A stretch of 64,000 bases of DNA, from contig NZ_NRSW01000001.1 of the NCBI RefSeq assembly GCF_002288635.1, positions 1,216,484 through 1,280,483 of the forward strand, given 5' to 3'. The stretch comes from Mucilaginibacter sp. MD40 (GTDB taxonomy: Bacteria > Bacteroidota > Bacteroidia > Sphingobacteriales > Sphingobacteriaceae). The translations under genes and the position numbers were made by a program. Below the pieces are notes generated by a model. The model was not told the origin of the DNA. It was given only the letters and a program-made list of their open reading frames with translations, and searched no databases. Below are positions 19,178-29,271 of this stretch, in pieces (the stretch's first letter is position 1; each line of letters opens with the position of its first letter).

Positions 19178-19765
19178 ATGTACGACTATATTGATGGTAA
19201 ACTGGCGTTCAAGAGCGCCGCTTATGTGGTGATAGATGCAGGAGGCGTTGGTTACCAGATCAATATATCGTTAAATACCTATTCGCAGATAGGTGATCAC
19301 GAACGTTGCAAGCTGTACACATGGCTGCACGTTAAAGAAGATGCACATACACTTTATGGTTTTGCCGATGCAGGAGAGCGCAAGCTCTTCCTGCATTTGG
19401 TATCCATATCGGGCATTGGCCCAAACACTGCCCGCATGATGCTGTCGTCCATTACCCCTGCCGAAATACAGGCGGCCATTGTACAAGGCAATGTGGCGCT
19501 TATTAAAAGTATAAAAGGCATAGGCCCAAAATCGGCGCAGCGTATTATCTTAGAGTTACAGGACAAGCTTAAAAAAGAAGGACCGGATACATTAACTTCG
19601 GTACCAACAGGGTTAAAAACGGCAAAAGAAGAGGCGCTTTCCGCCCTTGTTATGCTGGGCTTTGTTCGTAACGTTGCAGAGAAAGTTCTGGATCAGGAAA
19701 TAAGCAAAAATACCGGTGTTTTAACTGTAGAACAGCTGGTTAAATTCGCCCTTAAGAACTTATAA
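19178..19765 (+). CDS. ruvA: Holliday junction DNA helicase subunit RuvA
   Basis: A 195-residue RuvA: N-terminal OB fold (MYDYIDGKLAFKSAAYV), central helix-hairpin-helix motifs (SISGIGPNTARMMLS and SIKGIGPKSAQRIILEL) and a C-terminal domain that contacts RuvB. It binds four-way junctions for RuvB-driven branch migration. It directly precedes sprA, an arrangement also known from gliding Flavobacterium. ruvB and ruvC are not in the window. Confidence 0.96.
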   Translation: MYDYIDGKLAFKSAAYVVIDAGGVGYQINISLNTYSQIGDHERCKLYTWLHVKEDAHTLYGFADAGERKLFLHLVSISGIGPNTARMMLSSITPAEIQAAIVQGNVALIKSIKGIGPKSAQRIILELQDKLKKEGPDTLTSVPTGLKTAKEEALSALVMLGFVRNVAEKVLDQEISKNTGVLTVEQLVKFALKNL

Positions 19766-19788
19766 TTACTTGAATTTAATAGATTAAC

Positions 19789-22700
19789 TTGGTAAAAACT
19801 TTTACTACTAAGCTTTTTGTAGTGATACTTTTTGTATCTGCTTTAAGCGGAGCGGGGAAACTTTATGCCAGGCAAACGCAACAAAACCAGGTCCCTAACC
19901 AACAACCTAACCAGTACCCCGCATCGCAGGGGCAGCAGCAATATCCAACACAACAGGGGCAGCAGTTCCCTAACAGGCAGCAACAATATCCAAACCAGCA
20001 ATCGCCTAACCAGCCACAGCAGCAACCTTTTAACCAGCAGGCAAGGCCGGGGCAACTACCGGCAAGCAACCAGCTACCTGTAGCACCATCCGGCTCGGCA
20101 ACTGCCCGTGCCGATACGGGCTTTAAACCGGGGCCAATTAAGCTGCGCGAGCCTACTACAAAAAGGGAACGTTCGGGTTTGTTTTTTAAGGACCCGCCCG
20201 GATTAGTACGCACCATTGAGTATGACCCGCTTACCAACCGCTATATCTTATATGAGCGCTTAGGTAACCTCAACTACAGGCCGCCACAGTATTTAACGTT
20301 TAGCCAATATCTGCAATTGCAGCAGCGCAGCCTGCGGCGCGATTACTTTCAGCAGCTTTCAGATAACTATGCGTTTGAGTCGCAGCAGCCGGGCTTTATC
20401 CCGCAAATAAAGGTGCGCAGCAAAACCTTTGAGCAAATATTCGGCAACTCAAATATCAACATAAGGCCACAGGGTTCGGCGGAAGTGATACTGGCCGGGC
20501 AGATCAATAAGAATGAGAACCCGCTATTTAATACCCGGCAGCGTAACCAGTTCAATTTTAATTTCGACCAACGCATACAGCTCAATGTTACCGGCGATAT
20601 TGGTGATAAGCTAAAGATCACTACCAATTATAATACGCAGGCGCAGTTCCAGTTTGAGAACCAGATAAAGCTTGATTATACCGGCCATGCCGATGAGATC
20701 ATCCAAAAAATAGAGGCCGGTACAGTAAGTATGCCACTCAATACTACGCTTATCACCGGCAGCCAGGCGTTATTCGGTGTAAAAACCAAGCTGCGTTTTG
20801 GCCGGCTGGATGTAACCAGTATTTTTTCGCAACAGCGTTCGCAGGCAAAGAATATTACCATAACCAATGGCTCGCAGCAGGGTAATATCTCTATCACCGC
20901 GGCAGATTACGAGGCCAATAAGCACTACTTTTTATCGCAGTATTTCCGCAATAATTATAACCGAGCACTGGCGAATATTCCCATTATCAGCTCAAACATC
21001 ACCATTACCAAAATTGAGGTTTGGACCACTAACCGTACCAACGTAACCGATAACTCGCGGGATATACTGGCATTTATGGACCTGGGGGAGAACAAGCCGC
21101 ATAACCCCTTGATACAAGGCGGGTCGGCTTACAGCGGTTATCCCGCGGGTTTCCAGGGACCGGGTTTTCCGCAGCAGTCCAACTCGCTTTTAGCCAACCT
21201 GCCTGCTGGTGCCCGCAATACCAACTCTAATGATGTGGCTAATTATTTCAGGGCAAGCGGCGGTACCGATAACTATGCTAAGCTTACTTACGCGCGCAAA
21301 TTAAAGGATAACGAATTTACACTGCATCCTCAACTGGGTTATATCTCCCTTAATTACCCGCTCAATAATGATGAGGTACTGGCGGTGGCCTATCAGTATA
21401 CCGTAAATGGCGTGCAATACCAGGTAGGGGAGTTTAGCAGCGACAGGGCTGTTAACAACGCAACACCAACGGTACTATATACCAAATTGCTAAAGAACGA
21501 ACTGCTAAAAACCAACCTCCCTACGTGGGACCTGATGATGAAGAACATCTATTCATTGGGAGCTTACCAGATCAGTCCTACTAATTTCAGGCTGAACATC
21601 TCCCGGCTCGATGATAAAACCGGCATCGAAAAAACAATAATGGATGAGGGTAACAACCTTAAGGAGAAAAGATGGTTGCAGATAACCGGGCTGGATAACC
21701 TTAATCAGCAGAATGATAAATCGCCTGATGGCTACTTCGATTTCCTGGAGGGTATCACCATTGATTCGCAGAACGGGCGGATCATGTTTCCCACGATCGA
21801 GCCTTTCGGCAGCGACCTTGAAAGGCAGTTCACTTCGGCGGAAGGCGACCTTAAAGGCCGTTATGTGTACCAACCTTTGTATGATTCAACTAAAACCATT
21901 GCACAGCAGTTATTCCCTAAGCTTAACCGCTACCTTATCAAAGGGACTTACACCGGCCAGAATGGGTCGGAGTACCAGCTCAACGCGGTAAATATCCCGC
22001 AGGGCTCTGTGGTAGTAACGGCCGGAAACCTTAAATTGCAGGAAGGGACAGATTATACGATTGATTATAGCGCCGGGCGGCTGCGTATGCTTAACCAGGC
22101 TCTTTTACAATCGGGGCAACCTATTAACATTAAGCTGGAAAACAACGAGCTGTTTGGGGTGCAGCAAAAATCGTTATGGGGTACAAGGCTTGATTATCGG
22201 GTAAATCCTAAACTGGCCCTCGGTGCCACTATTATGCACCTTACGGAGCAGCCCATTACGCAAAACGAAATAGTGGGCGAAGAATCCATATCCAACACTA
22301 TTTGGGGTTTCGATGCCAATTACAGTACCGAGTCGAGGTTTTTGACCCGGCTGGTAGATAAGATACCCTTTATCAATACCAAAGCACCCTCTACCATCAA
22401 TTTCAGCGGTGAGTTCGCCCAACTGATGCCCGGAAGTCCCGGCGCGCTAAACTTCGCGGGTTCACGTAACGGTACCTCATACCTGGACGATTTTGAAAAC
22501 AGCCGCTCGGTAATTGACATCAAAAGCGCCATTAACTGGCAGCTTTCGGGTACGCCGCAACTGTTCCCCGAGTCGCAAACCTTTAATGATCTGAGTTACG
22601 GGTTTAACCGTGCACGACTGGCCTTTTATAATATCGATCCTATATTTTATACCAATTCGGGCAACATACCGGTTTCCAGGAATGATTTGTCTAACCATTA

Positions 22701-25700
22701 CGTGAGGCAAGTGCTGGAACAGGAGGTTTTCCCATACAAGCAATCAACCACCGGGCAGCCGCTAAGCCTGGCCACGCTTAACCTTGCTTTTTACCCTACC
22801 GTGCGCGGCCCATATAACTATACTACAACCGGTGTAAATACTGATGGTACTTTGCAGAACCCCCGCAACCGTTGGGGCGGTATTTTCCGTAAGCTGGAAA
22901 CCAATGATTTTGAATCACTCAATGTAGGGTATATTGAGTTTTGGGTGCTCGATCCATTTATTTATAAACCTAACTCGACTGGTGGCGACCTGTATTTTAA
23001 CCTCGGCAGTGTATCTGAAGATATATTGAAAGATGGACGTAAGAGCCTGGAGAACGCCCTGCCGGTAGATGGTATTACGTCGGATAAAGTTGATGAAACC
23101 GCCTGGGGCCGTGTATCCAGATTGCAGCCGGTAGTGAACGCCTTTGACAACAACCCGGATAACCGCCGCCTGCAGGATGTGGGTTTAGATGGCTTGAATG
23201 ACGCGGACGAGAAAACAAAGTTCGCGCCTTTTTTGCAGCAAACGCAGGGCGTATTAAACCCGCAGGCTGTAGCTGCCCTTAATGCCGACCCATCGTCTGA
23301 CGATTATCGCTACTATCAGGGGCAGGCGCTTGACCAGGCCGGAGCTGGTATCCTGGAGCGCTACAGCCGTTATAATGGTACCGAAGGCAACTCCAAAACG
23401 GCTGAACAATCACAGGCGGAGCTGGGCATACAAACATCGGCATCCACCTCCCTGCCTGATGGAGAGGATATCAACCGGGATAATAATATGAGCCAAACGG
23501 ATGAGTACTTCCAGTACCGTGTTTCTATCCGCCCGCAGGATATGGTTGTTGGTCAGAATTATATTAACGATAAGATCACGGCCAATGTAAAGCTTCCAAA
23601 CGGTACTACGCAGTCAGTTACCTGGTACCAGTTTAGGGTGCCCATAACTGATTATACCAGTAAAGTAGGCAACATACAGGATTTTAAGGCCATACGGTTT
23701 ATGCGTATGTTCATGACCAACTTTGCTGATACCGCCGTACTACGCTTTGCTACCCTGCAATTGGCCCGCAGCGAGTGGCGCACCTTCAATGCTGAAAATA
23801 ACCCTATAAACATCATTGCTGATCCTGCTATACAAAGCCCGGTAAATGATGGTTCTACACTGGATGTACAAGCGGTAAATATTGAGGAGAACGGTAACCG
23901 GACACCTATACCTTACGTGGTACCGCCGGGTATTAACCGCCAGCGTAACTATAATAATTTACAAACCGATACCAAACTGAATGAGCAGTCGCTGTCTTTG
24001 AACGTAACCAATCTGCGCGATGGTTACTCGAGGGCCGCTTTCCGTACGTTCTTTAATGACCTGCGCGCCTACAAACGCGTGCAAATGTTTATACATGCCG
24101 AGGGCGACCAGCTAAAGGATAACGACCTTAACGCCTTTATTCGCCTGGGGGTAGATTACCAGGATAACTATTATGAATATGAGGTGCCACTGGCCATAAC
24201 CCAACCCGGCACCCGCGACCCGGGCGCGATATGGCCCGCTGTAAATGAACTGAATTTACAGCTGTCTATTTTGACTGATGCCAAGCTGGCCCGAAATAAT
24301 GCCAAACTAAACGGGCAGCCCTGGCCGTTTACGGTGCCCTTTACCTATACCGATGGCAAGAACAAAGTAACTATTAAAGGCCAGCCCGACCTGAGTCGCC
24401 TGCGTACTATTATGCTGGGGGTGCGTAATCCCTATAAGGCCAACGGCAGCATAGGCGACGACGGGCTGAATAAAACGGGTACCGTATGGTTCGATGAATT
24501 GCGCCTTACCGATTTTGACCAGCGCGGCGGCTGGGCTGCAACCGCCCGTGTTGACGCCACGCTGGCAGATTTTGCCAATATCACCGTATCGGGCAGTAAG
24601 AGTACCATTGGTTTTGGTACGCTTGACTCACGTGTGAGCGACCGTAGCCGCAGCGACAACCAGATCATTGATGCTTCGGCGAGTGTTGAACTGGGCAAGT
24701 TTTTTCCGGATAAGAGCGGTATACGCATACCGGCATATGTGAATATATCCACCCAGAAAAGCACGCCCCAGTATGACCCCGGTATGGCAGATGTAGAACT
24801 GAAAAAGTCATTAGCGGCGGCGCCAAGCAGCCAGGCTCGTGATTCGATAAAAAGGGTGTCGGAAGATTTTACCGTTCGCAAGAGCATTAACTTTACCAAT
24901 GTGCATAAGGAACGTACCGATGCTTCTGCACCGGCGCATGTTTGGGATATTGAGAATTTTGCCGCTACCTACGCTTATACCGAGTACCAGCACCATGATT
25001 TTATTGTGGAGAACGATATGGCAAAAACCTACCGGGTGGCGCTTAACTATAATTACACCAGGGAGCCTAAATACATTACGCCGTTTGCCAAGATCATTAA
25101 AAACAACCTGCTGGCACTGGCCCGTGATTTTAACTTTAGTATACTGCCATCCAGGTTAAATTTTAGCATCAATTTCGATCGTTTTTATTCCGAGAATACC
25201 CTTCGCAACAACGACCCTAATAATTATATTGCTATCCCTACATCGTTTAACAAGAACTTTAATATTACAAGGGTATATGGCATAGGCTGGAACCTATCCA
25301 GATCCCTTTCGCTGGATATAGATGCCACCAACCTTTCAGTGGTAGATGAGCCCGCAGGCCGTATCAATGGCCTAAAACGCGATACTTTATGGACCAATCT
25401 GATGCGCCTGGGCCGGACGGTAAATTATAATCATACCATTAACATTAACTACACCACGCCGGTAAACAAAATACCGGGGCTCGACTGGACCGCGCTTACC
25501 ATGCGTTACAGCACCAATTTCAACTGGCAATCGCAACCGACGTTTGCCATTAACAACCCTACGTATGATGTGGGTAACAGTATACAAAACGCCCGTACCA
25601 TACAGCTCAACCCGAACTTAAACTTTGCTAATTTTTATAACAAGTTCAGGGGCTTAAGAAAGGGGCGTGATGAAAAAACAAGTATCGGTAAACTTTTCTT

Positions 25701-27042
25701 GGGTGTGCTCACCAGTATTAAAAGTATAAGCGGTACTTATACCCGTACTGAGGGCACGTTCCTGCCGGGTTATCTGCCTAAGTCCAATTTCTTTGGGCAA
25801 GACCTTAATTATAATTCCCCGGGTATCGGCTTCCTGCTGGGTAGCCAGGCAGACATACGGCCAACAGCTATAGCCAACGGATGGATAAGTACCGATACCT
25901 TGCAAAATCAGCTTTTTGTAAAGTCCTTTAACGAGGATATACAGTTGCGCAGCATCATTGAGCCACTGCCGGATCTGCGTATAGAACTGAAGGCTTTCCG
26001 TACGCAGGACCGCAATTACCAAACGCAGTTTAAATATTTGGAGAGTACCCAAAGCATTGAGAACCTCAGCCCGGTAACTTCGGGTACTTACAGCATATCA
26101 TTTCTTTCAATCGGTACGGCCTTCTCCAAAGGCGGTGATGTTAACCGCAATTCAGAAGCTTTCCAAACGTTTTTAGATAACCGTACCGTAGTATCGCAGC
26201 GGCTGGGCCAGCAAAACCCCAACTCGGCGGGTACGAGCGGGGGCTACGCGGATGGTTACAGCCCCAACGCGCAAAATGTGCTGGTGCCGGCTTTCCTGGC
26301 TGCCTATACCGGGAAGGATGCAAGCGCGGTAAGCCTCAACCAGTTCCCTAAAATACCTATTCCTAACTGGGATATTAAATACAGCGGCTTAGCCCGCCTG
26401 CCATTGTTTAATGATCTGTTTGACTCGTTTGATCTGCGGCATGTTTACCGTTCATCCTATAACGTTAGCGCTTACACTACTTTATTGCAGTACCAAACCA
26501 TAAACGGCTACAGCAGCACACGCGACGCGAATAACGATTTCCTGCCGCTTTACCAGTTCTCGCAGGTGAGTATCTTAGAGTCGTTTTTGCCTTTACTGGG
26601 GGCGGATATGCGCTTTAAAAATAGCATGACGGCCAACGTAGAGTTCAGTAAAAACAGGTTCTTAAACCTCAGTATGCTTAACAGCCAGTTGGCCCAGCAG
26701 GATGAGAATATTATTGTGCTTGGGTTTGGCTATCGCCCTAAAAACTTCCATATCCCCTGGGGATTATTTGGCAGCGGACGCGAGAATAATGATGTGAACT
26801 TTAAACTGGATGTAGCTATCAGAGATAAAAAGCTGGTGATCTACCGTGCTGATGTGCCCGGCGCGGAGATATCCGCGGGCTCTAAAAATATCACCCTGCG
26901 CCCGTCTATAGATTACGTGATCAACCAGCGTTTTAACCTTAACCTATTTTACGATAGCAATATCACCAAACCATACACCTCGCAGGCCTTTACCACCGCG
27001 TTCACCAATTTCGGTATCAACCTGAAACTGTTACTGCAATAA
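19789..27042 (+). CDS. sprA: Type IX secretion system outer-membrane translocon SprA (Sov)
   Basis: A 2417-residue protein of the SprA/Sov family, the giant outer-membrane beta-barrel through which type IX secretion cargo leaves the cell; it is needed for gliding where gliding exists. It shows a signal peptide (about 1-27), then a Gln/Pro/Asn-rich low-complexity stretch (about 29-100). Long beta-rich repeats of the SprA N-terminal type follow, ending in an aromatic strand that finishes with NLKLLLQ. Length fits the family (about 2400). The start is TTG 19789; no ATG precedes the signal peptide. Other T9SS genes (gldKLMN, porV) are not in the window. Confidence 0.95.
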   Translation: MVKTFTTKLFVVILFVSALSGAGKLYARQTQQNQVPNQQPNQYPASQGQQQYPTQQGQQFPNRQQQYPNQQSPNQPQQQPFNQQARPGQLPASNQLPVAPSGSATARADTGFKPGPIKLREPTTKRERSGLFFKDPPGLVRTIEYDPLTNRYILYERLGNLNYRPPQYLTFSQYLQLQQRSLRRDYFQQLSDNYAFESQQPGFIPQIKVRSKTFEQIFGNSNINIRPQGSAEVILAGQINKNENPLFNTRQRNQFNFNFDQRIQLNVTGDIGDKLKITTNYNTQAQFQFENQIKLDYTGHADEIIQKIEAGTVSMPLNTTLITGSQALFGVKTKLRFGRLDVTSIFSQQRSQAKNITITNGSQQGNISITAADYEANKHYFLSQYFRNNYNRALANIPIISSNITITKIEVWTTNRTNVTDNSRDILAFMDLGENKPHNPLIQGGSAYSGYPAGFQGPGFPQQSNSLLANLPAGARNTNSNDVANYFRASGGTDNYAKLTYARKLKDNEFTLHPQLGYISLNYPLNNDEVLAVAYQYTVNGVQYQVGEFSSDRAVNNATPTVLYTKLLKNELLKTNLPTWDLMMKNIYSLGAYQISPTNFRLNISRLDDKTGIEKTIMDEGNNLKEKRWLQITGLDNLNQQNDKSPDGYFDFLEGITIDSQNGRIMFPTIEPFGSDLERQFTSAEGDLKGRYVYQPLYDSTKTIAQQLFPKLNRYLIKGTYTGQNGSEYQLNAVNIPQGSVVVTAGNLKLQEGTDYTIDYSAGRLRMLNQALLQSGQPINIKLENNELFGVQQKSLWGTRLDYRVNPKLALGATIMHLTEQPITQNEIVGEESISNTIWGFDANYSTESRFLTRLVDKIPFINTKAPSTINFSGEFAQLMPGSPGALNFAGSRNGTSYLDDFENSRSVIDIKSAINWQLSGTPQLFPESQTFNDLSYGFNRARLAFYNIDPIFYTNSGNIPVSRNDLSNHYVRQVLEQEVFPYKQSTTGQPLSLATLNLAFYPTVRGPYNYTTTGVNTDGTLQNPRNRWGGIFRKLETNDFESLNVGYIEFWVLDPFIYKPNSTGGDLYFNLGSVSEDILKDGRKSLENALPVDGITSDKVDETAWGRVSRLQPVVNAFDNNPDNRRLQDVGLDGLNDADEKTKFAPFLQQTQGVLNPQAVAALNADPSSDDYRYYQGQALDQAGAGILERYSRYNGTEGNSKTAEQSQAELGIQTSASTSLPDGEDINRDNNMSQTDEYFQYRVSIRPQDMVVGQNYINDKITANVKLPNGTTQSVTWYQFRVPITDYTSKVGNIQDFKAIRFMRMFMTNFADTAVLRFATLQLARSEWRTFNAENNPINIIADPAIQSPVNDGSTLDVQAVNIEENGNRTPIPYVVPPGINRQRNYNNLQTDTKLNEQSLSLNVTNLRDGYSRAAFRTFFNDLRAYKRVQMFIHAEGDQLKDNDLNAFIRLGVDYQDNYYEYEVPLAITQPGTRDPGAIWPAVNELNLQLSILTDAKLARNNAKLNGQPWPFTVPFTYTDGKNKVTIKGQPDLSRLRTIMLGVRNPYKANGSIGDDGLNKTGTVWFDELRLTDFDQRGGWAATARVDATLADFANITVSGSKSTIGFGTLDSRVSDRSRSDNQIIDASASVELGKFFPDKSGIRIPAYVNISTQKSTPQYDPGMADVELKKSLAAAPSSQARDSIKRVSEDFTVRKSINFTNVHKERTDASAPAHVWDIENFAATYAYTEYQHHDFIVENDMAKTYRVALNYNYTREPKYITPFAKIIKNNLLALARDFNFSILPSRLNFSINFDRFYSENTLRNNDPNNYIAIPTSFNKNFNITRVYGIGWNLSRSLSLDIDATNLSVVDEPAGRINGLKRDTLWTNLMRLGRTVNYNHTININYTTPVNKIPGLDWTALTMRYSTNFNWQSQPTFAINNPTYDVGNSIQNARTIQLNPNLNFANFYNKFRGLRKGRDEKTSIGKLFLGVLTSIKSISGTYTRTEGTFLPGYLPKSNFFGQDLNYNSPGIGFLLGSQADIRPTAIANGWISTDTLQNQLFVKSFNEDIQLRSIIEPLPDLRIELKAFRTQDRNYQTQFKYLESTQSIENLSPVTSGTYSISFLSIGTAFSKGGDVNRNSEAFQTFLDNRTVVSQRLGQQNPNSAGTSGGYADGYSPNAQNVLVPAFLAAYTGKDASAVSLNQFPKIPIPNWDIKYSGLARLPLFNDLFDSFDLRHVYRSSYNVSAYTTLLQYQTINGYSSTRDANNDFLPLYQFSQVSILESFLPLLGADMRFKNSMTANVEFSKNRFLNLSMLNSQLAQQDENIIVLGFGYRPKNFHIPWGLFGSGRENNDVNFKLDVAIRDKKLVIYRADVPGAEISAGSKNITLRPSIDYVINQRFNLNLFYDSNITKPYTSQAFTTAFTNFGINLKLLLQ

Positions 27043-27103
27043 TTTAACGATAGCGATTACCTGCATAGCAAAACCAAGCCGGCATATTTTGTAATATTGT
27101 TTT

Positions 27104-27430
27104 ATGGAAATTAAAGAAGCGCAGCATCTTGTAGATAACTGGATCAAAACAACCGGGGTACGTTATTTTAATGAATTGACTAACACGGCCATGTTAATGG
27201 AAGAAGTTGGCGAGGTGGCGCGTATTATGGCCCGGCAGTATGGAGAACAATCGTTCAAAAAGTCGGACAAGGAAGTGAACCTGGCCGATGAAATGGCCGA
27301 TGTGCTTTTTGTACTGATATGCCTGGCTAACCAAACCGGCATTGACCTAACGGACGCGCTGGAAAAAAATCTTGAAAAAAAGAGCATCCGCGATGCCAAC
27401 AGGCACAGGAACAACGAGAAGTTAAAATAA
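27104..27430 (+). CDS. MazG-like nucleotide pyrophosphohydrolase
   Basis: A 108-residue all-alpha NTP pyrophosphohydrolase of the MazG/dUTPase-2 superfamily. The magnesium motifs EEVGE (33-37) and DEMAD with a following VLFVLICLA helix are intact. Such small enzymes hydrolyse non-canonical NTPs to NMPs (house-cleaning). The exact substrate is unknown. It lies 61 bp after sprA and is likely transcribed separately. Confidence 0.9.
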   Translation: MEIKEAQHLVDNWIKTTGVRYFNELTNTAMLMEEVGEVARIMARQYGEQSFKKSDKEVNLADEMADVLFVLICLANQTGIDLTDALEKNLEKKSIRDANRHRNNEKLK

Positions 27431-27511
27431 CTTATTCGGAATATAAGTTCGATAAATAATATAAATCAAAATATAATTTTGTTATATATTATAATTCAGA
27501 ATTTTATAATG

Positions 27512-27519
27512 TAAATTTG
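27512..27519 (+). promoter_or_regulatory. -7 promoter box of the DUF4349 gene
   Basis: TAAATTTG matches TAnnTTTG 22 bases before the ATG at 27542. A second match (TAATTTTG, 27474-27481) lies upstream in the same very AT-rich gap, so two promoters are possible. Confidence 0.4.
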
Positions 27520-27541
27520 ATTCAGCTAATCAATTTATATT

Positions 27542-28468
27542 ATGAAAAAATATCTTATCCTTTCATTGCTGGTACTGGTGGTACTGGCATGTAAACAAAA
27601 TCCATCTGAAAATTTAACAAAGGTAAAGGAAGCTTTGCTACCTCCGCCGATTGCAGAGAAAGTAAACAGCGTATCGTTTAAAGCGCCGGTTATTAAATCT
27701 GATAAAGAGGACGTAGGCTATAATGCCGAATCGGAGCAGCAAGAAGTTATTGGCAATAATGCAGCTGTAAGCTCCAGGCAGAAAGTCGAATCGGTTGATA
27801 AAAAGATCATTAAGGAAGGCGACATCAGTTTTGAAACGACCAACGTAGCCAAAACCCGCAAGCAGATATTAACCAACCTTAAACAATTGAGCGGCTATGC
27901 TGAAAGCGATAGTGAAACGCTGAACGGCGATGAGAACCGCAAAGAATATGTATTAGCTATCCGCATCCCTGCAGTTAATTTCGATGCGTTTCTAAATAGT
28001 GTATCCGACGCTGCAACAAAGATCGACCAAAAGAACATCCGTATTAAGGATGTTACCACAGAATTTATTGATACTAAAGCCAGGCTTAATAATAAGCTCG
28101 AATTGGAGAAGCGGTATGTTAATTTGCTTAACCGCGCCGGCAAAATGCGCGACCTGCTGGATATCGAAGAAAAACTCACCGAAATACGCAGTGATATAGA
28201 ATCAACCCAAAGCCAACTTAATTACATGAGCAAGCAGGTGGAATACAGCTCGCTTAATATTACTTTTTACACTACCCAGCCAACGCAGGTAAACGCGGGG
28301 AATGGGTTTGGCTACAAACTAAAAATGGCGCTTGGTAATGGCTTTGATATTTTGCAGTCGTTATTCTTTGGGGTAATAGCCGCATGGCCATTCATATTAG
28401 CGGGAATTATTGCCTGTTTTATTGCCAACCGTTGGCGCAAAAAACGAAAAGTAGTAGCTGAAAGCTAA
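27542..28468 (+). CDS. DUF4349 lipoprotein with coiled coil and C-terminal membrane helix
   Basis: A 308-residue protein with a lipoprotein signal (lipobox VLAC, Cys at about 17). The DUF4349 domain (about 85-250) contains coiled-coil helices (KLELEKRYVNLLNRAGKMRDL). A membrane helix near the C-terminus (about 277-297) ends in RKKRK. The family is widespread but of unknown function, with a possible envelope-stress link. Its stop overlaps the convergent comB-like gene by 4 bp. Confidence 0.85.
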   Translation: MKKYLILSLLVLVVLACKQNPSENLTKVKEALLPPPIAEKVNSVSFKAPVIKSDKEDVGYNAESEQQEVIGNNAAVSSRQKVESVDKKIIKEGDISFETTNVAKTRKQILTNLKQLSGYAESDSETLNGDENRKEYVLAIRIPAVNFDAFLNSVSDAATKIDQKNIRIKDVTTEFIDTKARLNNKLELEKRYVNLLNRAGKMRDLLDIEEKLTEIRSDIESTQSQLNYMSKQVEYSSLNITFYTTQPTQVNAGNGFGYKLKMALGNGFDILQSLFFGVIAAWPFILAGIIACFIANRWRKKRKVVAES

Positions 28469-29181
28469 GCCAGATTCACTAGCTTTTCGCCCTCAAGTAC
28501 CGGGATTGCCGTGGTAATGTCTATTTGCAGGCAAAAGGCAATATCTTTTTCAATGCCGAGTTTTTTCAATCGTTCGCCGTGCGATGTTTTGCTGAGGTAT
28601 TGGGAAATATCATGCTTACCAAGCTGAAAAAGATCATTTGCGGCAATGGCGGGATCGTCAAGCGTGTAACCTTCGGTTTTTAGCTGTTCAACTATTGCTC
28701 CGGCGAAAAGCGTGTCTTCCAGGTTAAAGTTATTCTTCCAGCCTGAGCAAACAAGCAATATGTTCTCATGCTGCCCTTTAAGCCAGTTACAAAGCGCTGT
28801 TAAATTAAAAAATGAGCCAATAACTACACGTTTAGCGCTACGTGCTAAATGCAGCGCATGTGTGCCGTTGGTAGTGGTAAGTACAATGGTTTTACCGGCA
28901 ACCTTCTCGGCAGTGTAAGAAAAAGGAGAGTTGCCAAAATCAAAGCCATCAACCACCTCGCCATTGCGTTCAGCAGCAAGCAGGTAATCTTCTCCCTTTT
29001 CGCGGTAGGCCGCGCACTCGGCAACTTCGGCCACTGGTATAATGGCTTCCGCTCCGTTACCTATACCATAAGTGATAGACGAAGTGGCACGGAATATATC
29101 AATTACCACCACAATGTAATCTTCTACCTTATATAGCGGAATGAGGGCAGGAGTAAGGCAAACGTCAAGACATTTCGTCAT
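28465..29181 (-). CDS. comB: 2-phosphosulfolactate phosphatase family protein (ComB)
   Basis: A 238-residue protein of the ComB family, which removes phosphate from 2-phosphosulfolactate in coenzyme M synthesis of methanogens. Family motifs are VVVIDIFRATSSI, ERNGEVVDGFDFGNSP, TTTNGTHAL and CSGWKN. Bacteroidota do not make coenzyme M, so here it may act in sulfonate or sulfonolipid metabolism; that is inference. The start ATG at 29181 is the last unit of an 8-bp repeat tract (29175-29260). It converges on DUF4349 with a 4-bp overlap. Confidence 0.85.
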   Translation of the reverse strand: MTKCLDVCLTPALIPLYKVEDYIVVVIDIFRATSSITYGIGNGAEAIIPVAEVAECAAYREKGEDYLLAAERNGEVVDGFDFGNSPFSYTAEKVAGKTIVLTTTNGTHALHLARSAKRVVIGSFFNLTALCNWLKGQHENILLVCSGWKNNFNLEDTLFAGAIVEQLKTEGYTLDDPAIAANDLFQLGKHDISQYLSKTSHGERLKKLGIEKDIAFCLQIDITTAIPVLEGEKLVNLA

Positions 29182-29260
29182 TGGGTCATTATAGATGTCA
29201 TTGAGTCATTAGGTCACTGAGTCATTAACTATTCCAATGACTTGATGACTCAATGATGGG
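29175..29260 (-). repeat. Imperfect 8-bp tandem repeat and hairpin upstream of comB
   Basis: On the minus strand, units such as AATGACTC, AGTGACCT, AATGACTC, AATGACCC and AATGACGA follow each other and run into the comB start codon. The outer part forms a hairpin: TCATTGAGTCAT (29198-29209) and ATGACTCAATGA (29245-29256) are perfect reverse complements. The tract therefore offers several ATG codons in different frames ahead of comB. Confidence 0.75.
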
Positions 29261-29271
29261 GCGAAGCCCTA

